64,000 nucleotides of DNA from Corythucha ciliata. Taxonomy: Eukaryota > Arthropoda > Insecta > Hemiptera > Tingidae. This document shows positions 23,588 to 33,987 of the stretch, piece by piece. Every line of letters starts with the position of its first letter. Position 1 is the stretch's first letter. A program made the translations under genes and the position numbers. The stretch is from assembly GCA_038030265.1 (NCBI GenBank), contig CM075943.1, forward strand, positions 22,506,001 to 22,570,000. The letters are read 5' to 3'. Below the pieces are notes generated by a model. It was given only the letters and a program-made list of their open reading frames with translations. It did no database searches and was not told the origin of the DNA.

Positions 23588-24115
23588 GGACATCCTAATT
23601 TACTGACAACCAGGGAATCGACCCGGCAACCCGCATAACTTCAAATGGTTGTTAATTCCTCTTGACCCTGAACACTACATAGCAAATGCCTACCTCCACA
23701 AGCATTACTTTTTCAAAATACCAAGTACCACTGGTACTTTACTCCGAGTGCCATACATACAAAACGCCCGGCAACCCGCATAACTTCAAATGGTTGTTAA
23801 TTCCTCCTGACCCTGAACACTACATAGCAAATGCATACATCCACAAGCATTACTTTTACAAAATACCAAGTACCACTGGTACTTTACTCCGAGTGCCATA
23901 CATACAAAACGCCCGGCAACCCGCATAACTTCAAATGGTTGTTAATTCCTCTTGACCCTGAACACTACATAGCAAATGCCTACCTCCACAAGCATTACTT
24001 TTTCAAAATACCAAGTACCACTGGTACTTTACTCCGAGTGCCATACATACAAAACGCCCGGCAACCCGCATAACTTCACATGGTTCTAAATTCCGCTTGA
24101 CCCTGAACACTACAT
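23588..24115 (+). repeat. Tandem array, about 3.5 copies of a 145-bp unit
   Basis: Units beginning CCGGCAACCCGCATAACTTC recur at about 23622, 23769, 23914 and 24058. Each contains TGACCCTGAACACTACATAG and TACCACTGGTACTTTACTCC. Adjacent units differ by only a few bases, so the expansion is recent. The apparent 80-aa ORFs are the unit read through and are not genes. Confidence 0.9.
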
Positions 24116-24267
24116 AGCAAAAGCTATATAAAGCGATCGAAGAAAAACGCGAATGGGTACTTGTTGTTGCTTTTTTTGTGGTCTTCAAGCTACGCACCAA
24201 GGTCAATACAGACTATTCGGACTTGACGCGGGAACACTTAAGTAGCGACAATGAATACGGGCCCTTT

Positions 24268-24400
24268 GGCCCGTTCACAAGTTGTGCAATGCGTCTGTGG
24301 AGTCCGTGTAACGTATCAAAATGCTTAATTTTTCGAGGGAATACATTTGTTTGATTGCATAGACTCCACAGAACGTAAACATAGAGCTTGTGAACGGGTC
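24268..24400. mobile_element. MITE family D, copy 2
   Basis: Inverted ends GGCCCGTTCACAAG / CTTGTGAACGGGTC with the family D interior words GTGGAGTC and GACTCCAC. TTAA follows the right end. Confidence 0.7.
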
Positions 24401-24471
24401 TTAAGAAAACTGAAGGGAAACACATCCTTTTTGAAAAAAAAAAAAAAGTTAGTGATTAAGGCCCCAGCCTC

Positions 24472-24574
24472 CCTATTCTGTAACTCTTGCGTTAGCGAAA
24501 TCAATAAGCCGAATAATTATAAAAAATCAGTTGAGAAATTTTGTTAACGCACGCGTTATGAGTTACAGAATAGG
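24472..24574. mobile_element. Short MITE with CCTATTCTGTAACTC ends
   Basis: CCTATTCTGTAACTC at 24472 is repeated inverted at 24560-24574, with a second pairing layer (TGCGTTA / TAACGCA) just inside. About 103 bp, no ORF. Confidence 0.65.
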
Positions 24575-24596
24575 CCCGCTGGTCTGTTTTATTTAA

Positions 24597-24810
24597 GGCC
24601 CGTTCACAAGCTCTATGTTTGACTGTGTTTGACGGATGGATGACGGTGTTGTTGTCTTGGTGCTGGAGGCTTCCTCGTCTTTACAACTTTTTGGAGTCGT
24701 TCTGGACACCCGGGAAAAATCCTGGGGATAGCACCCTTTACTAAAGACCATCTTTCTCGTGGAATTTTATGAATTTCCCCGTTCGGAAGTTTGGTCTCAA
24801 AATATTTCAA
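24597..24810 (-). pseudogene. THAP-domain relic in a family D-ended transposon
   Basis: The minus strand encodes FETKLPNGEIHKIPRERW followed by SLVKGAIPRIFPGCPERLQ, which resembles the end of a THAP DNA-binding domain (the AVPTIF-like motif is here AIPRIF). It sits directly inside a family D terminus (GGCCCGTTCACAAGCTCTAT at 24597, with TTAA before it). The zinc-ligand part is missing, so it is a fragment of a THAP transposase such as Kolobok or P, or less likely of a host THAP gene. Confidence 0.5.
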
Positions 24811-24879
24811 GATCAGTAGCGTACGGACGTAGTGGCGAGGGGGGCGGAGAGGGGGCCCCCGAAAAACTTAAAGATGGAA

Positions 24880-25270
24880 AAATCACGATCTTTAGGTTAG
24901 GAAAAACGTAACAAAAAGTTTGGAAAAAGCGCCAATATCCGTGGCTAAAACTGCGAAAAAACGTTCATTTGTGGTTTCTCGACGCAAATTCCGGACTACA
25001 ATGAAGAAAAAATTGTTCATTTCGCAGTGGATAGGGGCCACTTTACGAATAAAATTAGAAAAAAAATTCTAACATGCTGTTCTTTGGCCAAACTCGTGGC
25101 TGAAATGGTGAAAAAGTGCTAATTCAAAGCTGTAAAAGTAAAAATAAAAAAAGTGCGCCTATAATTAAAAAGAAAAAACGCTAGGTAGGGCTGAAATTAA
25201 GAGTGGGGCTTGAAATGTAAAATTCTCTACGGAAATTGCGAAAAACGATAATTCACGATATTAAGTTGTT
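24880..25270. repeat. Degenerate word array ('GCTAAAATTG(C)GAAAAA' type)
   Basis: Diverged repeats of AAAAAGCGCTAATTC plus GGCTGAAATTGAG-like words, the same type as 39880-40270 and 59200-60450. Confidence 0.6.
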
Positions 25271-25740
25271 GATCCTACCAACATTTTTCATAAATCAAAA
25301 ACGGAAGCATCATAGGCATTAGGGAGGCGTGGGCGGTGGGGGTCTGCGGGATAGGGCTTCAGTTTCCATATATTATAGACGTCGTCGGGAGGTAACAAGG
25401 GGGGGGGGGATGAAAGCAAGAGCCCAAAAATGAACACAAAATAACATAGATTTTGGTATAGGTGGTCTGAAACAGCAGGTTTGTTCCAACATCCCCTAGA
25501 ACTATAGTTGAAACACATTCTAAAGAAACCTAGAAATCATTAAAACCAATTTGTTCTACTTGTAATTTGTTCCGGTTAATTTGTGTATCATTTCCAGAGA
25601 TTATGATTGGCTGCTGAGGGCAAATGCCCCAGGCAGACGTTCATATTCGTACTCAGCTCATCATTATCTACCCAATGGAGCTAGTTTCATGACTATATGT
25701 TCTTCCGGTTGACTGGGACTGTCGCCAGCTCTCGGTCGGG

Positions 25741-26106
25741 AATTCCTAATTTACTGACCCTGAGTTGTCTTTACTGATCAGGTACTTAAAATGCTCAGAT
25801 CGAGGTTACATTTTGCATACAACAAACCAGACGGGTTTTCCTCAGAGTGGTTTCTCTACTGACCAGGTACTGGTAATGGCTCGAATCAACCTAAACTTTT
25901 GCATACAGTTTTACGCGTGGATCAATACGACTTGCCCTGAAATTTAATCCCGATCGGTTGAGGGAAACTCGGGAAATCCTACTGACCAGGTACTTACAAT
26001 CGTCGTTTTGGCCAAAGAGTAAATCGTATGCCAAATTTCAGCTTCATCCGAGCATTTCAAGTGTCCGGTCAGTAGAGAAAACCCTGGTCAGTAAATTAGA
26101 CACTCT
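25741..26106. repeat. Dispersed repeat with inverted 'CTAATTTACTGACC' ends
   Basis: TTCCTAATTTACTGACCC at the left and its inverse (GGTCAGTAAATTAG) at the right. The interior repeats TGACCAGGTACT and ends with a segment (ATGCCAAATTTCAGCT, GTCCGGTCAGTAGAGAAAAC) that recurs at 52820-52908. The same left-end word starts the 145-bp repeats at 4289 and 23590. Confidence 0.6.
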
Positions 26107-26141
26107 CCTCTCCATCTAACAGTGATGTGACAGGCCGTGCT

Positions 26142-26901
26142 CAGGGCTGCCAGGTCCCCTGAAGAGGTTGTCCCCACTTTTTTCCCCACAGAACCACTAA
26201 TTTCCCCACTCAGCTTCCCCCCCCCCCCAAATCCTCTCGCCAATCCATGCCAGTCAAGGCTCAAAAGTCAAAACTCGAAAAAAACAAACAAATCAATTTA
26301 TTTTAAGAACAAATAGGCAACAGGGACATAAATTCCAAGGTATAAAACGTTTCACAATTTTTAGGTTGGTTGTGTTCCTAAATTTATCGATGGATTAGGT
26401 TACCATACTAACGCATGATAAATAAGAGGGAAGGCACGGTGGACATTTTTACTCACCTGCTGAATTTAGGAACTCTCCCGTCATTTAAATAACGCCAGCT
26501 AGCATATGTTTGCTCTCGAATAATAAACGAATGGATGATGATGAGCAATTTAGAGGCAAGAAAAGGACCGTGCAAGCGACCGAGAAGGGCGAGAAGGCAG
26601 CGAATGTTGTGTTGTGGAAAACGTTCGATTTGGTAGGATTTCAAAAATGCCAATTTTTTTAATTAAAAAATATATTTCCGAAGGGTTCCAATATTTTATT
26701 TATTTACATGGAAGGATTGATACGTCCAGCATCCTCTCTTTTTTCTAAAAAAAAATATTTGTTTTGAAAATGTGAAACTGCCTCATTACTCTATATAGAA
26801 TACTTATATAAAATCCCCACTTCACCGACGGATTCCCCATTTCCCCAAAGGTGTTCCAAAATCCCCACATTGGGGAAAAATCCCCACACCTGGCAGCCCT
26901 G
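26142..26901. mobile_element. Non-autonomous hAT transposon with perfect 8-bp target duplication
   Basis: Ends CAGGGCTGCCAGGT / ACCTGGCAGCCCTG, flanked by GCCGTGCT on both sides (26134-26141 and 26902-26909). The 8-bp duplication and CAG start are hAT hallmarks. Subterminal words TCCCCAC/TTCCCCA are repeated many times near both ends, as expected for transposase-binding sites. No transposase. The minus-strand ORF 26453-26653 is followed by a GTGAGT donor and could be a captured exon. Confidence 0.88.
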
Positions 26902-26909
26902 GCCGTGCT

Positions 26910-27556
26910 TAGAGAGTGGTATTTCAGAAAATGAGCTCACAGTGACTTTGCTCACAGTGAAGAGAGGGGTGCTGCTTTTATTTTCCTCCTTCAGTAATTT
27001 CCTGTTATTATGGTACCCAGTTGTACACTGCAGGTCATATTTCTAGAAATACAGAAAGCCCTCGAGTAGCACCCAACAAACGCGTAGTTCATCGGCATTT
27101 CGTTCTTTTTGGATCGGTCGAATAAACGCCATTTGTGTATTATAGAATAAAAAGACCACGTTTTGATGATTCTCTAGTCGAAATTCATTTTCCAAGTAAC
27201 ATAGGAACAAGACTTCTTGGCCGAGCGATGTGGGGAACACCTACACATTCTGTTCTGCCTCAGTGACTGAAACCCGAAAGAAACTATCACCGTCTGTGAA
27301 TCAATTGCTTACAATAGACCTAAATTTCAGCTCATAAAACAACTTTTGGAACGTTAAAATTAAGTAAATATAAATAAATCACTCAACCAACCAAGGAGGA
27401 TAAAAAGATACCGTTCCCGATAAGTTCTTATCAGTCTATCTAATCAGTGTGTTGTCGAATTCGTCAGCGAATAGTGCGTGTAGCAAAAAGCAATGGACCA
27501 ATTTATTAGACGAATTATCCCTTTCGTGAGTTAATCAAACAGTCACACTCGTCAAC
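26910..27556. promoter_or_regulatory. Upstream region of ALG11
   Basis: Contains GATAAAAAGATACC at about 27399 (weak TATA-like) and TCAGTCTATC / ATCAGTGTG initiator-like sites at 27430-27450, ahead of the ALG11 start codon. No other gene is supported. A minus-strand 65-aa frame at 27043-27240 is not recognised. Confidence 0.25.
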
Positions 27557-29536
27557 ATGCTGTGGAAATCTCTATACTTCGCCTTAACCGGAGGCCTTCT
27601 ATGTTTACTTTGCGTGGTCGTCCTGGTTCCGCTCGTCATACTCCTATTCAGAAAGGTATCTGGTGGGCGTCCGGTGCCAAAATTAAGGAGTTTCGCCTAA
27701 TTAGATTTGTTTTTAGCATATAAGACGACTGAAAGAACGGCAGAATAAAGAGGATCCATCCCGTATCAGCGTCGCCTTTTTCCACCCTTACTGTAACGCT
27801 GGCGGCGGTGGTGAACGCGTTCTCTGGTGTGCTGTCAGTGCCATTCAAAAGAGGTAAAAGGACAAAGCGATTTAAAGCCTCTCGATTGTTGGAAAACGTA
27901 CATTTGCCGTTAGATTTCCTCACTACAAGATAGTTGTGTACACGGGTGACTTGAACGCCTCACCTAATGAAATACTCAACAAAGTTCTGCAGACATTTGA
28001 AATTGTCATTTCCAAAGACATTGAATTTGTATATTTACACAAAAGAAGCCTCCTAGAAGCCAAGTACTACCCGTACTTTACCCTGTTGGGCCAGTCTGTT
28101 GGCTCTGTGTTTGTCGGCATTGAAGCGTTATGCTTATTCGTTCCCGGTACGTCACCAAATTGTGTCATTCGGCTGTTTTTAGTTTTGAACCAATGAAATT
28201 CTTTCAGATATCTACGTAGACAGCACTGGCTGTGCCTTCACACTGCCATTGTTTTCCTTCGTGGGCGGGTGTCGAACAGCCTGCTACATTCACTATCCAA
28301 CCATTTCTAAGGAAATGTTGAAGCGCGTATCCTCGCGTCAAGTTGCCTACAATAACAGTCGAACAGTCGCTAGAAGTCCGTTTCTTTCATTCGCCAAATT
28401 GGTGTATTACAGATTCTTCGCCTGGGTGAGGGTCGCTTTGAAAAAATGAGAGGGGGGGGGGTGCTGTATAACGAAAAATGCACTTCTTGCCCTACTGTTT
28501 TCAGCTGTACAGCTGTTGCGGCGGATTCTGCAACATGATAATGGTGAACGGATCGTGGACCGAGGAGCAAATTAACAACGTTTGGGAGTGCTGTAAAAAG
28601 GAGGAGTCCTGTACTTATAGGGTGTACCCACCTTGTGACACTCGGACTCTTAAGGCGATGCCTCTTGCTAAGGACATAAGTAAAGGATTCATTCTTCCTA
28701 AAACCCAATTTCGTTGACCGAGTCAATTTAAAAAATACTGTGATTGATAGGTGAAGGAGGTCCTATTAAAATTATTTCCTTGAGTCAATTTCGACCAGAA
28801 AAGGACCACCCTCTTCAGCTGAAATCCTTGTACGAGCTAAGGCAGTTGGTGCCCGAAGAAACTTGGGATCGTGTAAGCCTTGCCTTTTGTCGATTAATCA
28901 CTCAGAAAACTAAACTTTCCTTCCTTTAGATTAAATTAGTTTTCATCGGGTCGTGTCGAAACGCCGAAGATGAGACTCGAGCTCAAGACATGAAAGATTT
29001 CGCCAAACATTTGTCACTCGAGAACAACGTCGAATTTAAAATAAACTCTTCCTTCGAAGAGCTCAAAGCCGAACTCGCGTCAAGCATGATCGGAATGCAC
29101 GCCATGTACAACGAACATTTCGGCATAGGTAAGTCAGGTTCCCCGCCCGCGGTATATGTATAATACAACAAACGTGTTTAACAGCCGTCGTCGAGTGCAT
29201 GGCAGCGGGTCACATCATGGTGGCAAATCGATCGGGTGGGCCTCAAGCCGATCTCATTGAACAGTCCGAAGGCAGTCGTAACGGATTTTTAGCGACGGAC
29301 GAAGTTGAATACGCCGAAGCGATTGCCACTATTTTAAAACTGTCGCCTTCGGCGAGGTTGAAAATTCGTGAGGCTGCCAGGTTTGTCCATTGTTATGGCC
29401 CTCAGGTATGACTTGTAATAATGATGGGAATTTCTATAGATCGTCGGTGGATCGATTTTCAACTGAGGAATTCGAAAAAAGTTTTATCAGAACTATTGAA
29501 CCGTTGCTCAGTGATTGTAGTCGTTCGAGTAAATAA
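27557..29536 (+). CDS. ALG11: GDP-Man:Man3GlcNAc2-PP-dolichol alpha-1,2-mannosyltransferase
   Basis: Adds the fourth and fifth mannoses to the lipid-linked oligosaccharide on the cytosolic face of the ER. Nine exons, all in phase: 27557-27655, 27717-27853, 27914-28146, 28208-28425, 28505-28679, 28751-28872, 28930-29128, 29185-29380, 29440-29536 (stop TAA). The N-terminus is one membrane anchor ([19 protein letters not shown]). Then come [64 protein letters not shown] and the GT4 E-x7-E signature in [15 protein letters not shown], followed by [10 protein letters not shown]. Length, about 470 aa, is normal. Introns are 50-80 bp. All hallmark motifs are intact, so the gene looks functional. Confidence 0.96.
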
Positions 29537-30435
29537 GATTCGCTCTATTAGCAGTCTATTCGCTTCTCGCGCCTTGCCCCCGACCGTGTCAAAACTAAGC
29601 GGACGCCGGATGATGTGGTAATTAGACTTTAGTCTCACGGAAACAGACGATCGAGGGAAGTGCTCCCCCCCCCCCTAATTACCACCACAGCATGGGAGTC
29701 GTGGCTTTAGGCCTTGGCCCCGTATTCATATATGTCACTCAAGATGAGCAATTACTTAAACGGCTTCAAATTGACCGTTCTAATAAGTGAGTCGTCTGTT
29801 CTGAATTGAAATAAGCAAATACTCAGCTTGAGAGACGGGCCCTTGAGTTTCGAGAGTTTGGGTTCTTCAAAACCTGAAATCTCGAACGGTTGGCATATTT
29901 GAGACCCATTTTGCGGCAGTCCAAGAGAGAGTGAAGGAGGAGAGCCCCCCTCCCAACCACACAAGAAAACTCTGCAACTGAATGTTTGTCGCAGGGAGCG
30001 CGTTCCGCCCTTTAGACCTTTCAGCTAATTTATAGGGTCCCTCCCGGAGATCGGGCCGCCGTTTTGCCGCAACAGCCAATCAAATTGAATGGAACCTGTG
30101 GTTGAGGGACTGACAGCTACACCTTGATGAGGTGTGTCCTACGCAGGATGTCCATGAAGTGCTCCGTTCTATGCAGAAAAGACGCGGGGGGTGGGGGGAG
30201 GTCCTTCCTCTGCGGAACGGCATCGCCGCCGAGGAGGAAGCTACGGTTTCACTGGGTAGATACTTCATCAAGTTTTATTTTTTTCACATGAACACTATTT
30301 TAAACATAAAATTAACACTACAAGCGTAAATAAATACATTAATTATAAAAAAAATTAAGTACGATATATCGCATTTATAATAAATTGGTGAGAACCGTAT
30401 GTGGTCAAAAAACTTTGTTTTTTGGCCTTTTCGGT
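29537..30435. other. Intergenic between convergent ALG11 and TOP3B
   Basis: No gene recognised. Poly-C at 29665-29675. On the minus strand AATAAA-type signals lie near 30276-30281, suitable for TOP3B mRNA 3' ends. Confidence 0.4.
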
Positions 30436-32976
30436 TTACACGAAATAAGCGGCAAGCTGGGCCATTTTATCCTTTGGCTGTCTTGGTTTGCCCTTCGGTC
30501 GACTTCGACCGCGATTACGCGGCTTGCCCAACGCAACGGGCCGCGAAGCCGTCGCCCGTTGTTTTTCAACCAACGGAGCAAATTCCGGCGTACAAGTTAA
30601 ACAGCCAGTCATTTCCGTCGCTCCGTTGGGAAGTTTACTTTTCTCCCCCTTGTATTCGACAGTGACCTTTTGAGCGCCGCAATCACAGGTGTCCTCTTCA
30701 ACGGTCACTTTGTACGCGTCTTCAAACAGAAGGATGATGACGTCACACTGATTGCAACCAATTTTCCACTTGGGGCCGGACGATGGATCCAAAACGAGAA
30801 CACCGCCGCAGTCGTGGCAAGCGCAAATGCCGTTGACGGCGAACGAGTGAAGACAGTTTGGGTGCTGGCAAGAATTACAGCCCGACCCTTTTTTCATGTC
30901 CTTAAAAGGGGCATTGTTGTAACAGTAAGGGCAGAATGGAAAACTCTTCCCTCGAGTTCCCGTCGACCATGACAAAATATCAAAATCATCCAAAGGACAC
31001 TTCAGCTCCTTATAAGTCCGAATGTTGCCATTCTGAGGAACGTTGTACGTCTCATCACAGTGCGTACAGTGAAGGCGTGACACTTTCGCCTGGATGAGTT
31101 TCAAAAATCGACGACATTTTCCACACCGTGAAAACGCCTTACCGGCGCTTCCCAAGGTTGAAAAACTCACCTCGAACAACTGGTCCATTCCTTCGATGTT
31201 TTCCACGAAAAACTGAAACTTTAATTTAAATATTTGTAGCGTGTGCTCCAAAACTGAGCGAAAGTCTGCCTGTCCCGTGGCAATTAGGTTCAATTGTTTT
31301 TCAACCGCGGACCTCATCGTGGGTAGGACGAGCTCAGGATCGATTTTCTGGTAGCCGTGCACCAGTACAATGCCAAGAGTCTGTGGAGTTAACCTTCGTC
31401 CGGGTGTTACGGCGACGTAATTCCTTTGGCATATGTTATTTATGTGAGCTGGTATTGATGCGTCGGTACCAATGCCGTGCTTTTCCATTAGTGTAATGAG
31501 TTCAGACTCTGTTAAGTAGTCAGGGGGACTAGTTTGGCACTCGATCATTTTAGCTTGAAACGGTAGCTCTTCACCTTCGACGAACGGCAGGGACAGATCG
31601 TTTTTAGACAGCGCCTGCCAATGCATAACCGCCGTGTAACCGGCTGAAATGACAGTGTTACAACTTGTGGAGAATATTTCGGTGCCAATTTCAAATTTGA
31701 TGGTTCTCGTCGAGTATTTGCAATCCTTGGATAACGTAGCAATGAAGTGACGAGTTATGTAGTCGTAAACCCTCCACGTGTCATTGTCGAAATCATGCGA
31801 CTGCCTGCTCGCCAATTTCATAGGAGTGATCGGAGGATGATCACCAGCGTCATGACCCTTTCGAGGTGGGTTGTACTCCTGCAGTAGTTGACGTACTTCG
31901 TCACCCCAGTCGGGGCTATTCTGCAAGTGACTCAACGCACCCTTCAGATCGAAATTGGTGGGGTAGTGAGTTGTCTCCGTACGAGGGTAGCTGATATACC
32001 CTTGAATGTACAACTTTTCAGCTATTTGCATCACGTGAGCAGGTCCGAGCCCCAGTCCAGAGCTACCAATTCGCATGAGTTCGACTGTGTTGAGAGCCTG
32101 AGGCCGAGTTTTTGACTTTTGTTTCGACGTAATGCTCACCACCCGGGCGGACGGTTGCTCTCTAATGTTATTCAGAAACATACTGGCGACATCTTTCTCA
32201 AAACATCTCACTCTTTCCCAGTCGAGGGTCACCTCACGTTTGTCGCTAGCGACAACATTCACCTGAATCACCCAGTTGGTTTCACGTTTGAAAGTCTGGA
32301 TTTCGTCGTGTCGTTGAACGCAGAACCCTAAAGTTGGAGTTTGGCACGGTCCATAGGATATACAAGTAGCGTCCAAATTAGCGTACTTCCCTTGGAAATA
32401 TTTCGTCTGGAATCGAGTGAACGCGCAACCAACCCGTAGGTCAAGTTCCAGCCTCGCGTCTACAGATCTCGACTCATTATAATTCGGCTTGCCTAAATTG
32501 TTCATCGCTTCAACGATATCCTTTTTAGTGATCGCCGAAAACTTCGCACGGTACGTCACGTCCATGATCGGACGTTTGAACACGTTTTTCACTGTGTCAA
32601 TCACTTCGAAGCAAATATTTTCACCCTCTTTGTCACAGTCCAACCAGAGTACCAAATAGTCACAGCCCTGAGCTTCGCTCAACAAATGCGATTGAGTTTT
32701 CTTCCTCGACTCAGCCGGTTTTTTGACTGTCGGACAGGAGAACAATTCGACCGGATCCACCTGGTCCCAACTGTTGTACTTGCCTGCAAATTCAAGTTCC
32801 ATGACGTGACCGCAGACAGCCGTCATTTTGAAAGTGGCCGGCTCGCCGTGGAAAGTGCCATTCCAAACGTGAACCGACTTTCTGGAGTCCGTCGTGGGTT
32901 TGTCACTAAGGAGGGACGCGAGTGTGCTGGCCAGTGACGGCTTTTCCGCCACCATTAGAACAGTTTTCCGCGTCAT
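30436..32976 (-). CDS. TOP3B: DNA/RNA topoisomerase III beta, intronless
   Basis: Type IA topoisomerase of 846 aa that passes single strands through a transient 5'-phosphotyrosine break; in animals it also acts on RNA. Toprim domain at residues 1-155 with the catalytic Glu in MVAEKPS and the metal site DCDKEGE (113-119). The active-site Tyr is residue 330 in YISYPRTETTHYP. The C-terminal part has several Cys-pair zinc modules (CGKC...CTHC, CPYC, CNSCQHPNC, CACHDCGG, CNQC, CDCG) and a short basic Arg/Gly/Lys tail (RNRGRSRPKGKPRQPKDK). The tail is short compared with the RGG-rich end of vertebrate TOP3B. The start ATG gives the standard family N-terminus. There is no intron, whereas most genes here are intron-rich, suggesting massive intron loss or an ancient retroposed replacement. 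The frame is fully open, so it is functional. Confidence 0.97.
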   Translation of the reverse strand: MTRKTVLMVAEKPSLASTLASLLSDKPTTDSRKSVHVWNGTFHGEPATFKMTAVCGHVMELEFAGKYNSWDQVDPVELFSCPTVKKPAESRKKTQSHLLSEAQGCDYLVLWLDCDKEGENICFEVIDTVKNVFKRPIMDVTYRAKFSAITKKDIVEAMNNLGKPNYNESRSVDARLELDLRVGCAFTRFQTKYFQGKYANLDATCISYGPCQTPTLGFCVQRHDEIQTFKRETNWVIQVNVVASDKREVTLDWERVRCFEKDVASMFLNNIREQPSARVVSITSKQKSKTRPQALNTVELMRIGSSGLGLGPAHVMQIAEKLYIQGYISYPRTETTHYPTNFDLKGALSHLQNSPDWGDEVRQLLQEYNPPRKGHDAGDHPPITPMKLASRQSHDFDNDTWRVYDYITRHFIATLSKDCKYSTRTIKFEIGTEIFSTSCNTVISAGYTAVMHWQALSKNDLSLPFVEGEELPFQAKMIECQTSPPDYLTESELITLMEKHGIGTDASIPAHINNICQRNYVAVTPGRRLTPQTLGIVLVHGYQKIDPELVLPTMRSAVEKQLNLIATGQADFRSVLEHTLQIFKLKFQFFVENIEGMDQLFEVSFSTLGSAGKAFSRCGKCRRFLKLIQAKVSRLHCTHCDETYNVPQNGNIRTYKELKCPLDDFDILSWSTGTRGKSFPFCPYCYNNAPFKDMKKGSGCNSCQHPNCLHSFAVNGICACHDCGGVLVLDPSSGPKWKIGCNQCDVIILLFEDAYKVTVEEDTCDCGAQKVTVEYKGEKSKLPNGATEMTGCLTCTPEFAPLVEKQRATASRPVALGKPRNRGRSRPKGKPRQPKDKMAQLAAYFV

Positions 32977-33987
32977 TTTTCACGCGCGTGTGTTTGTGGC
33001 CACCTCCGTGGACCAACGATACTAGAAAAAAACTCACAGAACCGAGCTTTTCTAACAAATATGAATAAGATTTGGCTTTAGCTTGTCTTCATCTCTCCAC
33101 TACCAAGAACCACTTTGATGTAAGTTTCCTCCTCGGCAATATGTCTTTCATGGGTCTTGGGACAACCACATGAGAAGCTATCACTTCAACGATGAACATG
33201 AGATCGTGGATGACCCGCAGGCCCTGCTCTTTGTATTAAAGCAGCGAGAGTTTGGGCAAATCCGCGACGATTGGATGGTTTTCCGTTCAGAATTAGAAGA
33301 GTTCGATTGACATGTCTATGGTTCATCAAACTGGTGACACAAACAGGGGTAAAGTGGCCTGGGGCGATCGCCCACCGCCAACACTCATCCCCTCCTCCAC
33401 TCAATTCCGATACAAAATCTGAAAGCCTGGGTCAAAAATTCCAGTCTGATTGGCCAAAAATCTGACTATTCAAACCCGTCCAATGACAATTCTGGCACAA
33501 GAAACCAGAAATGTGCCCGACAAATATTGACGAAATCTCAGGCCACTATTCAAAATGTTATCCAAATCACAAAAAGCTGGTCTTCTTTCATGTCAGAAAT
33601 TTGCTCGCCTCAACAGTAAATCAAAACCGGCCAGCGGCCACAATCAACCGTTCCCGCCAATCCCAAGCGGTTGCTCAACAACACCTCACCAAAGAAGTCA
33701 TCATCTCAGTCGATACGCTATCGTTCATGAGAGGCCCAACTTCCTTTCGGTGTTGTATAATTTGTGCTTAATTTAATTACAGTCGCGCATATTTTATAAC
33801 ATAATTATGTGGCAATGTCCATTTTTGGGCGATTTAGTACATCCGGCAGTCAACAAAGACTATAAATAATGTAATAAATGGGCGCGACATTGTTCCGCTG
33901 ACCCATGGACATACACTAGCGAGACTGAACAATAATTGGGAATAAGAATTTGAATAAATATAACGTTATTAAGGTAACACCCAAAAT
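32977..33987. other. Divergent intergenic region (TOP3B / TPR gene)
   Basis: Holds the 5' flanks of both genes. Small ORFs (33271-33465, 33511-33776) match no family. No CpG cluster or clear TATA element was recognised. Confidence 0.4.

Noticed and set aside
23686..24073. Pair of 80-aa nearly identical ORFs
   Set aside because: They are one 145-bp tandem unit read twice, not duplicated genes.
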